Positions 45,012 to 56,285 of a stretch of DNA of 64,000 bases are shown piece after piece. Source of the stretch: Cryptomeria japonica (taxonomy: Eukaryota > Streptophyta > Pinopsida > Cupressales > Cupressaceae); NCBI RefSeq assembly GCF_030272615.1, contig NC_081405.1:315389041-315453040 (forward strand), given 5' to 3'. The notes below the pieces were generated by a model that was not told where the DNA came from, did no database searches, and saw only the letters and a list, made by a program, of their open reading frames with translations. How positions within the stretch are numbered: position 1 is the stretch's first letter; every line of letters starts with the position of its first letter. The position numbers were made by a program, and so were the translations under genes.

Positions 45012-46130
45012 CTATTGAGGCCTAGACCTAACATTGATTTAATTTTCAACTAGGGTTTCTACTAGTATCTTATTGTGGATAAAGTTCTTATACTAGACTT
45101 ATTCAATGGTTATTTTTATTCTCCTTTAATTCCATTAAGGATAATAATAATATTCTTGTGGAGGGGCTTGGTTTCTTTGTAAGGTGGTCCTTTGGAAGTT
45201 GGTTTGGTGGGTTTTATTCTTCCAAGTTTAATTTCATCTCTCTTTGGGTTTGGCTACTTGGACTCCTCTAGAGTATAGGTATTAAAATAGTATCCATAAC
45301 ATTTTCAATGCTATAATTCAGTTTATTACTATTGATGAGATCATTCAGTCTAGATCTAGTTTCTTCTTTGCTAGTTTGTATATTCACATGGAATTAGATT
45401 TTGTATTTTCCAACTCCATTAAATTATCCTCTAGATTGTGTGATTGTAATCAAGTCCTTTAAATAGAAAAACATTTGTAAAATTTTCATATTATTTGGCA
45501 GTACCCTTTGTTTTATCTCCAAGATTCACATGATCCTTTTCACTCTTTTGAGTATTAGAAGATAATTGATGCTTTTCATCAACCTCAAACACGGCCTCAT
45601 TTTTAATTGCTAGTTAAAGATTCTTCTTCCTTAGGTATGGATCAAGTTATTTTGGATAGGACCCCTTTTTTTAGAGGTTCCTTGTGATTCTTAGGCCTAC
45701 TATTGGTTACCCTGTATGTTGGGAGGTTTAAACAAAGATGGACTCTCATCAATTTGGGATCTTCTTTTAAGGGTGAGAGAAAAGATAATGTTAATTATGG
45801 GAAAGGTTTATCAAATTAATCTGATTGGACTCAATTATATAGAATGGTATTAGAACCTTCTTCTCATCCTACCCCTCTCTTAAGGCCTTGGATTAAGTTT
45901 TGGTCTAAACCCCCCTGACAATCTTGTATTTTATTAGGCTCTTTACAACCTTGTTTCTTAAATACTTTTTCTTTCTTCTTTTATTTGTCTCATTCCTTGT
46001 TAAATTTTTTTGTCTTTGTATATTTTCTATTTTACTTCCAGTGGTTTTTAACCTCACCTTTTTGGCTACCTTATAAATGGGTTTGGGCCCTTCCCACTTT
46101 ATCTAATCAAAAAATTCTTGTAAAATAAAT
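45012..46130 (+). pseudogene. LINE ORF1 relic with DUF4283-like domain and LINE 3' terminus
   Basis: Across two frames the reading gives FISLWVWL, LEYRY, HNIFNAIIQFITIDEIIQ and SRSSFFFASLYIHMELDF, the pattern of the DUF4283-type domain of plant LINE ORF1 proteins (a 'WV.LPGLP.E' strand, then 'IG..I.ID..T', then an 'R.C..ID' strand). Stops and frameshifts are frequent. It ends GGGCCCTTCCCACTTTATC and TAATCAAAAAATTC at about 46085-46120, a LINE-type terminus, with no RT between. It is either an ORF1-only derivative or an internal deletion. It resumes after the minus-strand LINE insertion (42731-45002). Confidence 0.55.
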
Positions 46131-48699
46131 ATAAGTAGAATATATAACTAAAAAAATTTTAAAATATATGTAAAATAGGAATATGTCAATATTTTTGAAA
46201 GCATAATGAATCTTATTTTTAGACCCATAATGTATATGATTGGCCTTAGAACATTAGACACGAATAAAAAAATCTATTGTAAAAATACAATGAATATGTA
46301 TGAAAGTGTGGGTTCAATCATATGTAAAAAGATAGTAATGTTACATGGTTTGTAACTACATTAATAGTAGTAAGTAGCAAAACAAAGAAAGAACACCCAA
46401 TTAGCAAAACAAGTCAAACACCAAAAATAAGTAGAAACACAACAATTAAAAGCATTGGAAAATTATATTAAATAGTTGATGACCCATATAGACATTAAGT
46501 TTGCACAATCTCTAAAAGAATCTCATGAAAATATAGATTAATCAAACCTTTGAAATCTATAATTGAAGAATTTTGAAAAAATAATGCAAGAGTATCACTT
46601 AATAAAAGATATTTTGTAAAAAGGGGAGGCTGTTTTCAAATTCTTGAGCCATATCCAATCCACTTTTTAAATAAGTATACCTTTGATGATATATTGCCCC
46701 TAATTTACTCTTTTTGGGTCGTAGAATTCTTCTAAATAAAAGTACTCTTTTAGTTCACCTACTAATTTGTCAACTCTTTTGGGTTGAATGATCCAACAAA
46801 AGTTTAGGCCTCCATTAAACTAATTCTACCAATACTAAAAATGGCTCCCAAGAACCCTTCATTTACTGACTTTTCATTTTCTTCTTCATGATCACCAAGC
46901 GCACTCTCTTTACCATTTTCATGTTCATCTATGTATTACCCAAGTTTATCCTCAAGTTTTAAACTAATATCATCAATTGATTTCATATTTTATCTCAAAA
47001 ATTCTCAAACACATCTTCATCTTGGGATTTATATTCTTGGGGTCATCTTCCCTTCAATATTTCTTGTGACACTACTATACTACATCTCACTTCATTTCCT
47101 CTAAACTCTCCTTCTAGTGATTTTAACATTCCTCTCTACCCTCTATAATTGCAAGACTCCTTACTACCTGTAACAAACCTCTAAGAATCAAGGATGCCTA
47201 TCAATTTTATTTTCCATAATTTATCACCATCCCTAGTGAAACTAGTCTACTTTGATACAACCTAGTGTATTCTAGATTCTAAGGGCATTAATAGGCTACT
47301 AGAACAAGCAATAATGTTTACTTAAATTAAAATAATAGTAAATATTTTATGAATTTTTCAAACTAGATTAGAATAAGAGTATGGTGATTTTACAACATAC
47401 ATATATACAATTTTATTGGCCTTATTAAATTATTTGGTCATAGCCTTTCTTAGATTCACAATAGTTCATTCTTTCTTTTGATTTTTTCACTTGTAAGCTT
47501 TTACTAAGCCTCGCTACCTAATATTTACTAGTGCAAGTATTTATTCTTTCTACTAGGCTTTACTTTCATCACAAGTCTTCACAATTTAATTTTCACTTTG
47601 CCACTATTTTATACTTTCTCTTCACTGCTAAAAGAATAATCCTCACGATTCATGTCATGAATATTTTGGGTAGATTTCCAATTTTGACTGTGTAATTGCT
47701 TTCTAAGTGAAATTTTTATAGATGATGGATACCTTCCAAATTTGGCATATTTAAATTTAATTACCATCAAAAGTGCCAATTCCAAGTCATTTTCTAGGCA
47801 TGTGAAGCCACCTCCCATCAGCCATGCCCCTTTTCAAATGTATTTACCTTCGCAAGAGTTATTTAACAACCTTTGAGATATCCATCCACATCCTTGTCAT
47901 TTTCACTAGTAGTCAACATCTAACATAACATTATTAGGATTTATCCTTGAGCTACATAGTTTTTTATGTGAATTGGTAATTTGATGAACTAGAAATTTCA
48001 TGAACTAATCATGTTGGAAAAACTATGCCTTTTAGAAAAAAAATATACCCACATGCACCAATCTTTTCTTCACCTCATCAAATCCGCCTTTCGGTAATCT
48101 AGAAAGTTGTCTAATGTGAAATATCTTGAAAAAGACTTTGTGATCTTCTATTCTTAAACAACAATTTTGTTTAGCCTAAGAGTTCATAAGCTTGAAATTT
48201 CATTAAAATTAATACATATATTTGCTTTGTTTTGGTGAAAATGAGCTTCAATCAATTCTCCATTTGGTGAGCTAAAAAACAAAGACCCTTACGTCTTTTC
48301 TCATCATATGCCAATTAAATGCTTGAACCATTGAATGATGGTTTATTTTAATTAAATGATTATTTTTTAAACCTATGAAACTATCAAAACATCTTAATTT
48401 TACCTGTAATAAATAGAAAAATTCCAAAATTCAACCACAAGCTTACAATTGAAGCTTCTCCAAGCCATAACTCTCACTTGCCCATTTTTTAAGAATTTCT
48501 AGATGTTCAAAATCTAGTCATAACATCATTGGAGAACTCTTCATGTCATATAAGGCATAATGCTATTTAGCTACTTTTTTATTCACATTTCATTTATGAT
48601 TTAACTAGAAGTGTAACTCTCACGTTGTACATCACTTGCACAATCATTTTCACTTTTAAATGAATAACAATAATAAATAATATGGTGAATGATGGACAA
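46131..48699. other. AT-rich sequence, no gene recognised
   Basis: About 2.6 kb. Only short open frames with no family features. No LTR ends or tails were identified. Confidence 0.45.
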
Positions 48700-49660
48700 T
48701 CAAAAATATTTTTCTCTTTCTATTGGTATGATGTTGGGCTTTCGAAAGTAGAAGCATTTTCATGGTTATCCCTTAGAGGAAAAATCATAACCAATGATAT
48801 ATTTGCTTCTTTGGGGATCTCTTGGGTTTTTCTTGTGTCCTATGTGGGAAGGAAATAGAAATTAGAGATCAATTACTACTTAATTTTGAATTTTCTTAGG
48901 AATTTTGATCATGGCTTTGTTAAAAAATTAGTTGGTATGCTCCTCTTCAAGCTAAGCTTCTTTTGGTGTTTGAACCTTGGTCTAAAATATACAATGAATC
49001 TTTATTTTCTCTAATTTGGGAAGTTTATCTAGCTATTTTGATTTGGAACATGTGGTGGGAGAGGAATCAAATAATTTTTAGGAAATAAATCTATAGGGTG
49101 GAGTCAATTTTATATTAAATTGAGACATCTATTCCAAAGATAGTCTAGGCTTATACCAAAAAAATATAAAGTTAGATTCTTTGTTTACTTCTTGGCATGA
49201 TTGTATCCTAAAAAATGAGAAGGAGATAAAGTTGGGCCTTTTAAAGGTATTCTTCTAACAAATATAAATTCCAAACCTAATATAAAATATATCAAGTGGG
49301 AACCTCTAGATAATGATAGGGTCAAATTTTGTTTTGATGGAGCTACTAAGGGAAACCTTAGTGTTTTAGGTTTTGGGTGTGTTGTGATAAATAGTAAGGG
49401 GTATGTTTTAGTGGCAGGAGCAGCCATGCTAACTGATGGGACAAGTAATGTGGTTTAAGCCATGGCCCTAGTTTATGGGCTTAGATTGGTATTAAAAATT
49501 GGAGCAAAACATTTGAGTATAGAACGGGAATTACTGAATATTGTATACGCAATTTAATTAAGTTTGAGTTTCCAAACTAACAAATTGGATGTATCCTTCA
49601 AGTGGAAATTCATTTATTGTCAAATGTTAATAACTTTTAGATTCAACATTTTTATAGAGA
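48700..49660 (+). pseudogene. LINE ORF2 C-terminus (zinc region and RNase H), 5' part of a split copy
   Basis: 48760-49090 shows zf-RVT-like and linker sequence (FSCVLCGKEIEI, LIWEVYLAILIWNMWWERN). 49270-49560 shows RNase H: KWEPLDNDRVKFCFDGATKG with the first Asp, GFGCVVINSKGYVLVAGA, ALVYGLRLVLKIGA and LSIERELLNIV with the acidic residue of the third motif. One stop replaces the residue before AMAL. The domain breaks at the 16-bp duplication (49645-49660) and resumes after 63641 with FYREENG and DYLANFCCSLNARE. This is the host of the next insertion. Confidence 0.8.
49645..49660 (+). repeat. Target duplication, left copy
   Basis: AACATTTTTATAGAGA, identical over all 16 bases to 63641-63656. 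Confidence 0.9.
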
Positions 49661-51790
49661 AATTAGAAAATGTAATCTTTTGGGCTTACATCCCTCTTCT
49701 CGGGCCTCTCCCTGTTCTCACCAACAATTTGTGGATGATACTTTGTTGATGGGGGGAAGTTCAGTTAAAGAAGCTAAGAATTTAAAAAAGACTCTAAATA
49801 CTTATGAGAAAGGTACTGGACAAAAAATTAGCCTGGCTAAAAGTTCCATTTTTTTTTTAACACCCCAGACCACAGGAAAATGAAGATTGCCATGATTATG
49901 CGGAGTAAAGTTGGGGTTCTGCCCGACTCTTATTTAGGTCTTCCCCTTTGCCATGGTCCGGCCCTAGATTCCTTTTGGGTGAATCTTATTGATAGATTCT
50001 AGAATAAGTTGGTTGGGTAGAAAGGTGCTTTGTTAAGCCAGATTGGTAAACTCCAGCTACTCAAAGCTACGCTATAGAGCCTCCCGATGTATGCTATGAA
50101 ATTATTCAAAATTCCTATCAAAATTATTGATAGACTGGAAAGAATTCAAAAAAAAATTATGGATAGGGATGGAAATTAAGAATAGGTTGCATCTTGTGGC
50201 TTGGAAACAAGTTTGCCTTCCCAAATCCATGGGGGGCTGGACATTAGAAATCTAAGAGATTTCAATAAAGCCTTGATGGCCAAGCAATTATGGAGATGTC
50301 TTAAAGAGAATAGTGAATGGACTAACATTTTCAAACATAAATACCACATCCAGGGTATCCAAAACACACTGGAATCTTATGACCTTCCTAACTCAGTCTC
50401 TGATTTATGGAGCAATTTCTTTAGTTCCACCAATATTATCTTGCATCGTTGTAGATGTGTGCTAGGGAATGGAACAAAAATCATATTTTGGGAGGACTAG
50501 TAGATTGGTGATGGCCCCCTTTTGGATTTTGTTTGGGTTCCTCCTTTCAAAGAATTATGTCTCAGAAAAATTGGCTCCTGGGTGGCTGATTATATTAGAG
50601 ATGGAGCCTAGTTAGATCTCAAATTTGTGGATGATGCTTTGATACCTTTGCAACCTTGGTTAAACTGTATTCATATCCCTCGCTCTCATGTGGAGGATGA
50701 AGTATTCTAGAATTTTGCCTCTTCAGGGAATTTCTTGGTTTCTAATGCCTACAAGTTCATCTCCAGAAGTTTTTCTCCCTCCCCCTTCTGAGCTGGTATT
50801 TGGAATAAGCTTTTAACTCTGAAAATTGACATCTTTTTTTGAATTTTAATGAGAGTAAGATTTCTACCATTGACAACCTTTTCAAAAGAGGTCTTCCTAT
50901 TACTAACAAATACTTTCTATGCAAAGAAGTGGCGGAAAATGTTGGTCATTTGTTGCTTCACTTCTCTTTTGCCATGGATATCTGGAGTTTCTTCCTTGAT
51001 ATCTGGAACACTAATTGGGTCTTCCCTGATTCTTTTCAAAGGATATGGTTTGAATGGAAGTGCCCCTTCTAAAATCAGGCTTTGGGAGTCCTTTGGAATA
51101 TGTCTCTTCCTCATATTGCTTGGGGTATTTAGAAAGAAAGAAACAATAGAATTTTTAGAGATTTGGAATCTCCTGCGCTTGTAGTGGCTATTAGAATTAG
51201 AAATGCTATCAAGGAGAATTTTCTTCACTCCTTCCCTAGTAGAAGGAACGATCATCCCCTCCCTACTCTCCAAGATGAGTGGGATATTATCAAATGGTGG
51301 CAAATTGGCTAGAATATCTCCATTCCTGTGCACAAAATTAAACAGTGCAGATATAATGTTCTATGGCATCCCCCCCATGGGATGGATCAAAATCAATATC
51401 GACAGGGTGGCTAAAGGGAATCTCGGGCCAGTTGGGTGTGGGGAAGTGGCAAGGAATTATATGGGTTTGTTGGTTTTTGTGGTGATGCTCCCTCTGGGCA
51501 CCCAGTCCAACCATTTTGCGGAGCCCAACCCTGCCCATTTAGGGTTACACATGGCTAAAAGAGAAGGATTTTGAAAGGTCTGACTAGAATCTAACTCACT
51601 TAACATTATCAATTGTTTGAATGGGCGTACGGATCCTAGTTGGACTATTAACAACTTGATCAAAGATTGTTGTGATATGATTAAAGAGTTGGATGAATTC
51701 AAAATCTCTCACAAATTTTGGGAAGGCAATAAAGCGGCGAATTTATTGGCCAATATGGTGATGGACTATGTGGTGGCAAAATGGTAGAGA
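49661..51790 (+). pseudogene. LINE ORF2: RT end, zf-RVT and RNase H
   Basis: HQQFVDDTLLMG carries the RT active site (FVDD at 49728-49739). The thumb-like region follows (SLAKSSIFF, SYLGLPLCHGPALDSFWVNL). Then comes the post-RT region (GKLQLLKATL, SLPMYAMKLF, GGLDIRNLRDFNKALMAKQL at 50231-50290), the zf-RVT region (50839-51010: LFKRGLPITNKYFLCKEVAE and VGHLLLHFSFAMDIW) and RNase H (51380-51780: GWIKINIDRVAKGNLG with the first Asp, FAEPNPAHLGL with the Glu, ESNSLNIINCLNG, KFWEGNKAANLLANM). Several frameshifts and stops make it inactive. This is a plant L1-type ORF2 with terminal RNase H. Confidence 0.85.
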
Positions 51791-52080
51791 AATCGGGACT
51801 CTTTCCCAAAAAATTTGTGCGACCTAGCATATGATAATATCATTTCTACTAGTGGTAATTAATAAAGAACAATAATGATTTGATTAAGGTGTCGAGGAAA
51901 TGGTTTCCTTTCGATTTCCCTATTTGAAGATCTAAAAACTTCCCTTTTGCTTAGATTTTTTGTCTTCTTGTGTGGCCCTTGTCCTGCTTCTGTTTGGAGA
52001 CTTGTCGTGTGTGGCCCATTTCCTTCTTCTGTTTGGCGACCTAGACCATTATGGGTGGGGACAAGAATAGGCAAGAATAA
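51791..52080 (+). other. Spacer between LINE RNase H and 3' ORF
   Basis: About 290 bp shared, in inverted orientation, with 44410-44700 (for example AATAAAGAACAATAATGATT and GTGTGGCCC strings). Its conservation in two copies shows that the RNase H end and the 3' ORF belong to one transposing unit. Confidence 0.65.
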
Positions 52081-53187
52081 CCCACTTTTGATAAATGGAA
52101 GAAATGTAAGGAGGTGTGGCAAGACATTGTTGATGGGCGAATGGTTCCCTTCTTGGAAAGACTCCATGTCCTTTCACCTCTGCTCATGGAAATGTTTGTC
52201 AATGGGTGGAAGAAAAGGGTTTTGAGGGCTTACGGTGCTGATTTTCAGGTGGATGAAACCCTAGTGGCTATAGTTATGGGTTTGGCTATGAATGATAGAA
52301 GGTTTTACAGAGACAAAAAAATAGGGGAGGGAGACATAGCAAATTTTTTTGATAAAGATAAGAAGCGTTTAAGAGTTAATAAAATGGCGAATGGTGGCTA
52401 CAATAGAAAGGAACTCATGGCTCCCTAGGTGGATATGGTCGAATTCATTATGAGGTACATTACACTTGATGGCAGATATGCCAATATCTTTTCTTATCAT
52501 TTTACCATCTTAAATCCCTTTAGGTAGGGAAAAGTTATTTCGATTTCATTCTATTTGGTTTCTTCTTTGGAGAATAGTCTACAAAAACATGCTGAGAATC
52601 TGAATAATCTGGTCCTCCATGAAGGGCTTATTGTGCTCATTATGGAGTATGCTAAAGCCCATGAAGTTGTGCCCTCTCTCTCTGAGAAAGGTCAAATCCC
52701 TAATACTGAGGTTCAAGATGTCTCTGATACAAATATGGAGATGGAGGATAGTGGGAGTGCCAAACCTCTTGTTGACCCTGATTACAAGTCGATTGAAAAG
52801 GGTGAGATGTTGGTCACTCTTGGAACCCATAGCAGCAGGAACCCCCCCAAATGGGCTGCAAATAAATATAAATCAACCAGCAAGATGGTTTCTAAAACTG
52901 AGCCTTATTCCAAAAAGAAGCAGTTGGTTGCTAAAGACTATAGTTCCAAGACCTTGGAGCAAGAAATCAAATTGGACATTCCTTTTCATGTCCTGAAGGA
53001 GAAATGGGGGACTCTACCTAAAGATGTGGATAGTGGCCTACAGAAGGAAAGTACCCTGATGAATCTGGTGATGGAAGCGAATAGAAGAAAGGAGAACTGT
53101 TGGAAGTGGGTGGGGAAGGATATTGATACCCTCAAAGAGGGGATTAAAAAGATAATTGATATCTTCACTGATTCGCCTGAGCCTAAC
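52081..53187 (+). pseudogene. LINE 3' ORF, first part, unknown protein
   Basis: One frame from about 52081 (FDKWKKCKEVWQDIVDGRMV) to the LTR-element insertion, broken only by stops at about 52426 and 52525. Order: FLERLHVLSPLLMEMFVNGW, VLRAYGADFQVDETLVAIV, FYRDKKIGEGDIANFF, then FIMRYITLDGRYANIFSYHF, YLVSSLENSLQKHAENLN and LIVLIMEYAKAHEVVP, an acidic segment (DTNMEMEDSGSAKPLVDPDY), and a Lys-rich part ending IIDIFTDSPEPN. It continues at 63043. It shares order and length with 44410-42899 on the minus strand. No known catalytic motif is seen. It could be a LINE accessory or RNA-binding/chromatin-targeting protein, but its function is unknown. Confidence 0.7.
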
Positions 53188-54323
53188 TATTACTACCTAT
53201 CAAATTGCCATTAGTTTTTGTAGTCAAAGTCATACTATATATTCTAGTCGGTTAGCACTACCGAATCATGCAGTCGGTACACATAGAGAAGTTGGTATGC
53301 ACAGTCTAGTTGGTTACAAAGGAAAGCAGTCACAGAATGCAGTATACACCGAGCTTTCTACCGAGTATCTTTTTGAGACTACCGAGCAGTAAAGATGACA
53401 CACTGAGTTAACATACACCGAGTGAAACATGTTACCAGATACATTGAACCTGGACATGCATATGAAAACATGTTACAAGATCGAGGCACATCTAACCGTT
53501 ATTACATTGGAAATTGCACCAGAAGATTGTGTATGATTTCAAGGACAATCTAACCAATGAAATATTTCGTTCGAGGAATCTTGTTTGTAAGATCGAAGCA
53601 ATGAATTGGATCACCATTTTAAGAGATATATTTATACAGCATAAGTGAAGTGTATGTATGCATGAAGGAAGACTGTTACAGAGATGCAGAGGTCACCGAG
53701 AAGGTTTTCAGAGAACAGTCGAAGAACAGAGTAAACAGAAGGGTTTACCAAGTTACTATATGGGTTACCGAGGTATTCTATAAGCAAGGTAATCTATTCT
53801 GAGCACATAGAATCTGCTATAACATTTCAGATGTAACTTTGCAGATATTTGTAATGATTTTATTGTAATATTGTGAAGTTGAAAGAGAAACCTTTAACAG
53901 AGTAAAAGACTCTAATCAATTCTATAAATTGTAAAGCCTCTAACCAGGTGCAGCATTCAGAATAAATGTTGTAACATCCTTTAGCAAGGTAGATCTAATA
54001 GATCTTGTTACTCCTAATAGGGTAAGCTATCAGAAATAGCTAAATGTAGCTCTAACCAAGCATTCTTTATTATTGCAGTAGTGAAGTTGTGGGTGCCATC
54101 CCCACCACAGTTTTTCTCTCTAACCAAGAGTTTCTGCGTAACCAAAATATATGTGTTATGGAGTGAATCATTCAGGATTGTTATCTATTTGTTTTAACTT
54201 TATTTTATGCTACTGCACTATTCTATTTATGCATAACAGTAAGGTTATTATTCAAGAAATGTTTTGGAGTACTGATTCACCCCTCCCCTCTCAGTATATT
54301 AGCTTTCCATATTGGGCCTAACA
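53188..54323 (+). repeat. 5' LTR of the non-autonomous element
   Basis: 1136 bp, starts TATTACTACCTATC (the usual TG changed to TA) and ends GGGCCTAACA. Near the end it carries GATTCACCCCTCCCCTCTC. ACCGAG hexamers are frequent (for example around 53350-53420). Confidence 0.92.
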
Positions 54324-54324
54324 A

Positions 54325-54337
54325 TTGGTATCAGAGC
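54325..54337 (+). other. Primer-binding site of the non-autonomous element
   Basis: TTGGTATCAGAGC starts one base after the LTR and is complementary to the 3' end of initiator Met-tRNA. Confidence 0.9.
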
Positions 54338-54385
54338 TTGAATCTTGGAAAAGGGTTTAACTACCTAAAGAGAAAGATATTATCA

Positions 54386-55738
54386 ATGGAAGGCTATAAA
54401 CAATCTCAGAGAATTGTGTATCTACAAGAAGAGCTAGGTCATGCAAATCAAGTGATTGCAGACACACAAAGGCAAAGGCAAAAATCTCTCAAAGTAAGAA
54501 GAAGATTATCTGATGACTTGTAGGATTCTCAAGAGTTACTGGAACAAACTGAGACATCATCTGAGAATAGTATATCTGAAGAAATTGAAGAAATGATTGG
54601 AGTATTGAAAGAAAAGAAAAAAGCATTGGTTGATCAACTAAAAGCAATGAAAAGAGAACATGAACATTTCAGTACATAGATGACTGAAAATCTAGATGCA
54701 TTAAGGACAGCAGAGAATAAAGCAAGAGATCTACAAAGAGAGAAACAACAACTTGAAGTCTTAGTATCTGATAAGAATGACGAAATCATAAGGTTAACTG
54801 GGATTCAACAAAATATGACAGATCAACTAGGTTATACACATCATGAAGCAATTTTGAAAAATGATGAAAATCAAGCATTAAGACTTGAAGTATCAAGGTT
54901 GACCAATGAACTTGAAACAGAGAAGAAATCCAAAGAAACATTGAAGAAAAGTTATGAAGAATCAAAGATGTTGGATGAGCAACTGAATACAAGAAGATCC
55001 AACAAAGATGCAGGACTCGGTTACAAAGGAAGGGAATCTACCGAGAAAGGAATTCATACTACCGAGAGAGGAGAATCATCAAAGCAAGTTGGAAACAGGA
55101 ATAACATCAAAAGAAAGAAGCCTATTTGCTACTACAATGGAAATCAAGGTCATACTGCCAACATATGCCAAATCAGAAAAGGTAAGCAACCAAACATCAC
55201 TAAGTCCAATGGTTATTGTTACAATTGTGATAAGTATGGTCACACATCTAATCAATGTAGGACAAAGTCTGTTAACAACTATCAAAAGGCAAAATTCAAA
55301 GGGTTTTGTAGAAACTGCAATAGATATGGACATAGTACCGAGAAGTGCTGGCTTAAGAAAAAGAACTACAGGTGGTCTGTACACTGAGCAAATGCTAGAG
55401 GTTACCGAACTCACACAGATCCTTACCAACAATATCCAGTAGTACCATGGGATTACAATACAAGGATATGGTGCGAATGTTGTGGAAGATATGGACATAT
55501 AAGTGCCAACTATTTTATAAGGTTTGGAATGAACAACTGAAGATCATGGAGAAATCCTAGTATGGCATGTTTTCATTGTCACAAAGTTGGACATTTAGCT
55601 GGAGATTGCAGAGATCAACCTAGAGGAGACATTGAAGAGATAAAAGAAAAATTAAAGATGATTTGGAAAAAGAAGGAAATTGTGTCAAATGAAGAAAGCA
55701 CCTTACCTACCGAGTTAGGTGCACCTATTCCAAATTAA
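54386..55738 (+). pseudogene. Gag-like protein: coiled coil plus five zinc-knuckle motifs
   Basis: 450 codons in a single frame from ATG 54386 to TAA 55736, interrupted by four stops (about 54521, 54677, 55385 and 55540) but no frameshift. Residues ~1-215 are a highly charged coiled coil (EEIEEMIGVLKEKKKALVDQ, EKQQLEVLVSDKNDEI, RLEVSRLTNELETEKKSKET). The C-terminal half carries knuckle-like motifs: CYYNGNQGHTANIC (first spacing altered, second Cys replaced), CYNCDKYGHTSNQC, CRNCNRYGHSTEKC, CECCGRYGHISANYF (last Cys lost) and CFHCHKVGHLAGDC. It lacks the UBN2-type fold of ordinary copia gag. Likely role: RNA binding and particle assembly. The stops suggest C-to-T decay of a recently intact gene. 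Confidence 0.75.
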
Positions 55739-56285
55739 TCAGCAAAGGTATGAAGGGACTGCATTCTCTAAAGGTTAAAATCATAACAGTTCCTATTCTA
55801 TTATGTACTAAATCCAAAATCTGCATAGTTAAGATGCATTAGTAAGTTTGAAATTCTATCAAAAGTACTTTATAGGAAACCTGTCAAGTCGGTGAATACA
55901 GGAAGCCTGTCAAGTCTGTAAATGAAGGAAATTTGGTTTCTCGGTTAAAACGAAAAAAAAAAGGAGTAAATCAGTTAAAGGTAAACTGAGTGCAATTAAT
56001 GTTTTGACCTAACCCACACGAAGACTGATAAGGTATTTTGTGTACTTAAAGGTATTTTCGTAGTCATTTACATTCACCAAGTTTTCAAGAGAGCAAAGCA
56101 GAGCGAATCAAGGTGATCAAACCTCATTCAAAGTGAAACCAAGGTATTTACACAAATCTCATCACACTGTTAAGCTAGTTTACCGATCTTATCAAATTGC
56201 TACTATCTACTGAGTGTGAAGCATCTGCCGTTTGTAAACCGTCAAACCCTAAGGATAGTTTGCTAATTTTATCTGAAATTTACAA
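55739..56285 (+). other. Inter-ORF region of the non-autonomous element
   Basis: 547 bp noncoding. Contains a short repeat (GGAAACCTGTCAAGTCGGTG / GGAAGCCTGTCAAGTCTGTA at about 55876-55920). No splice or promoter signal could be confirmed. Confidence 0.5.

Noticed and set aside
52579-53168. Minus-strand and alternative-frame open readings over the LINE 3' ORF
   Set aside because: They mirror the frame conserved in both LINE copies and carry no independent features.
54325-54337. tRNA-like sequence TTGGTATCAGAGC
   Set aside because: It is a retroelement primer site; no cloverleaf or tRNA gene surrounds it.
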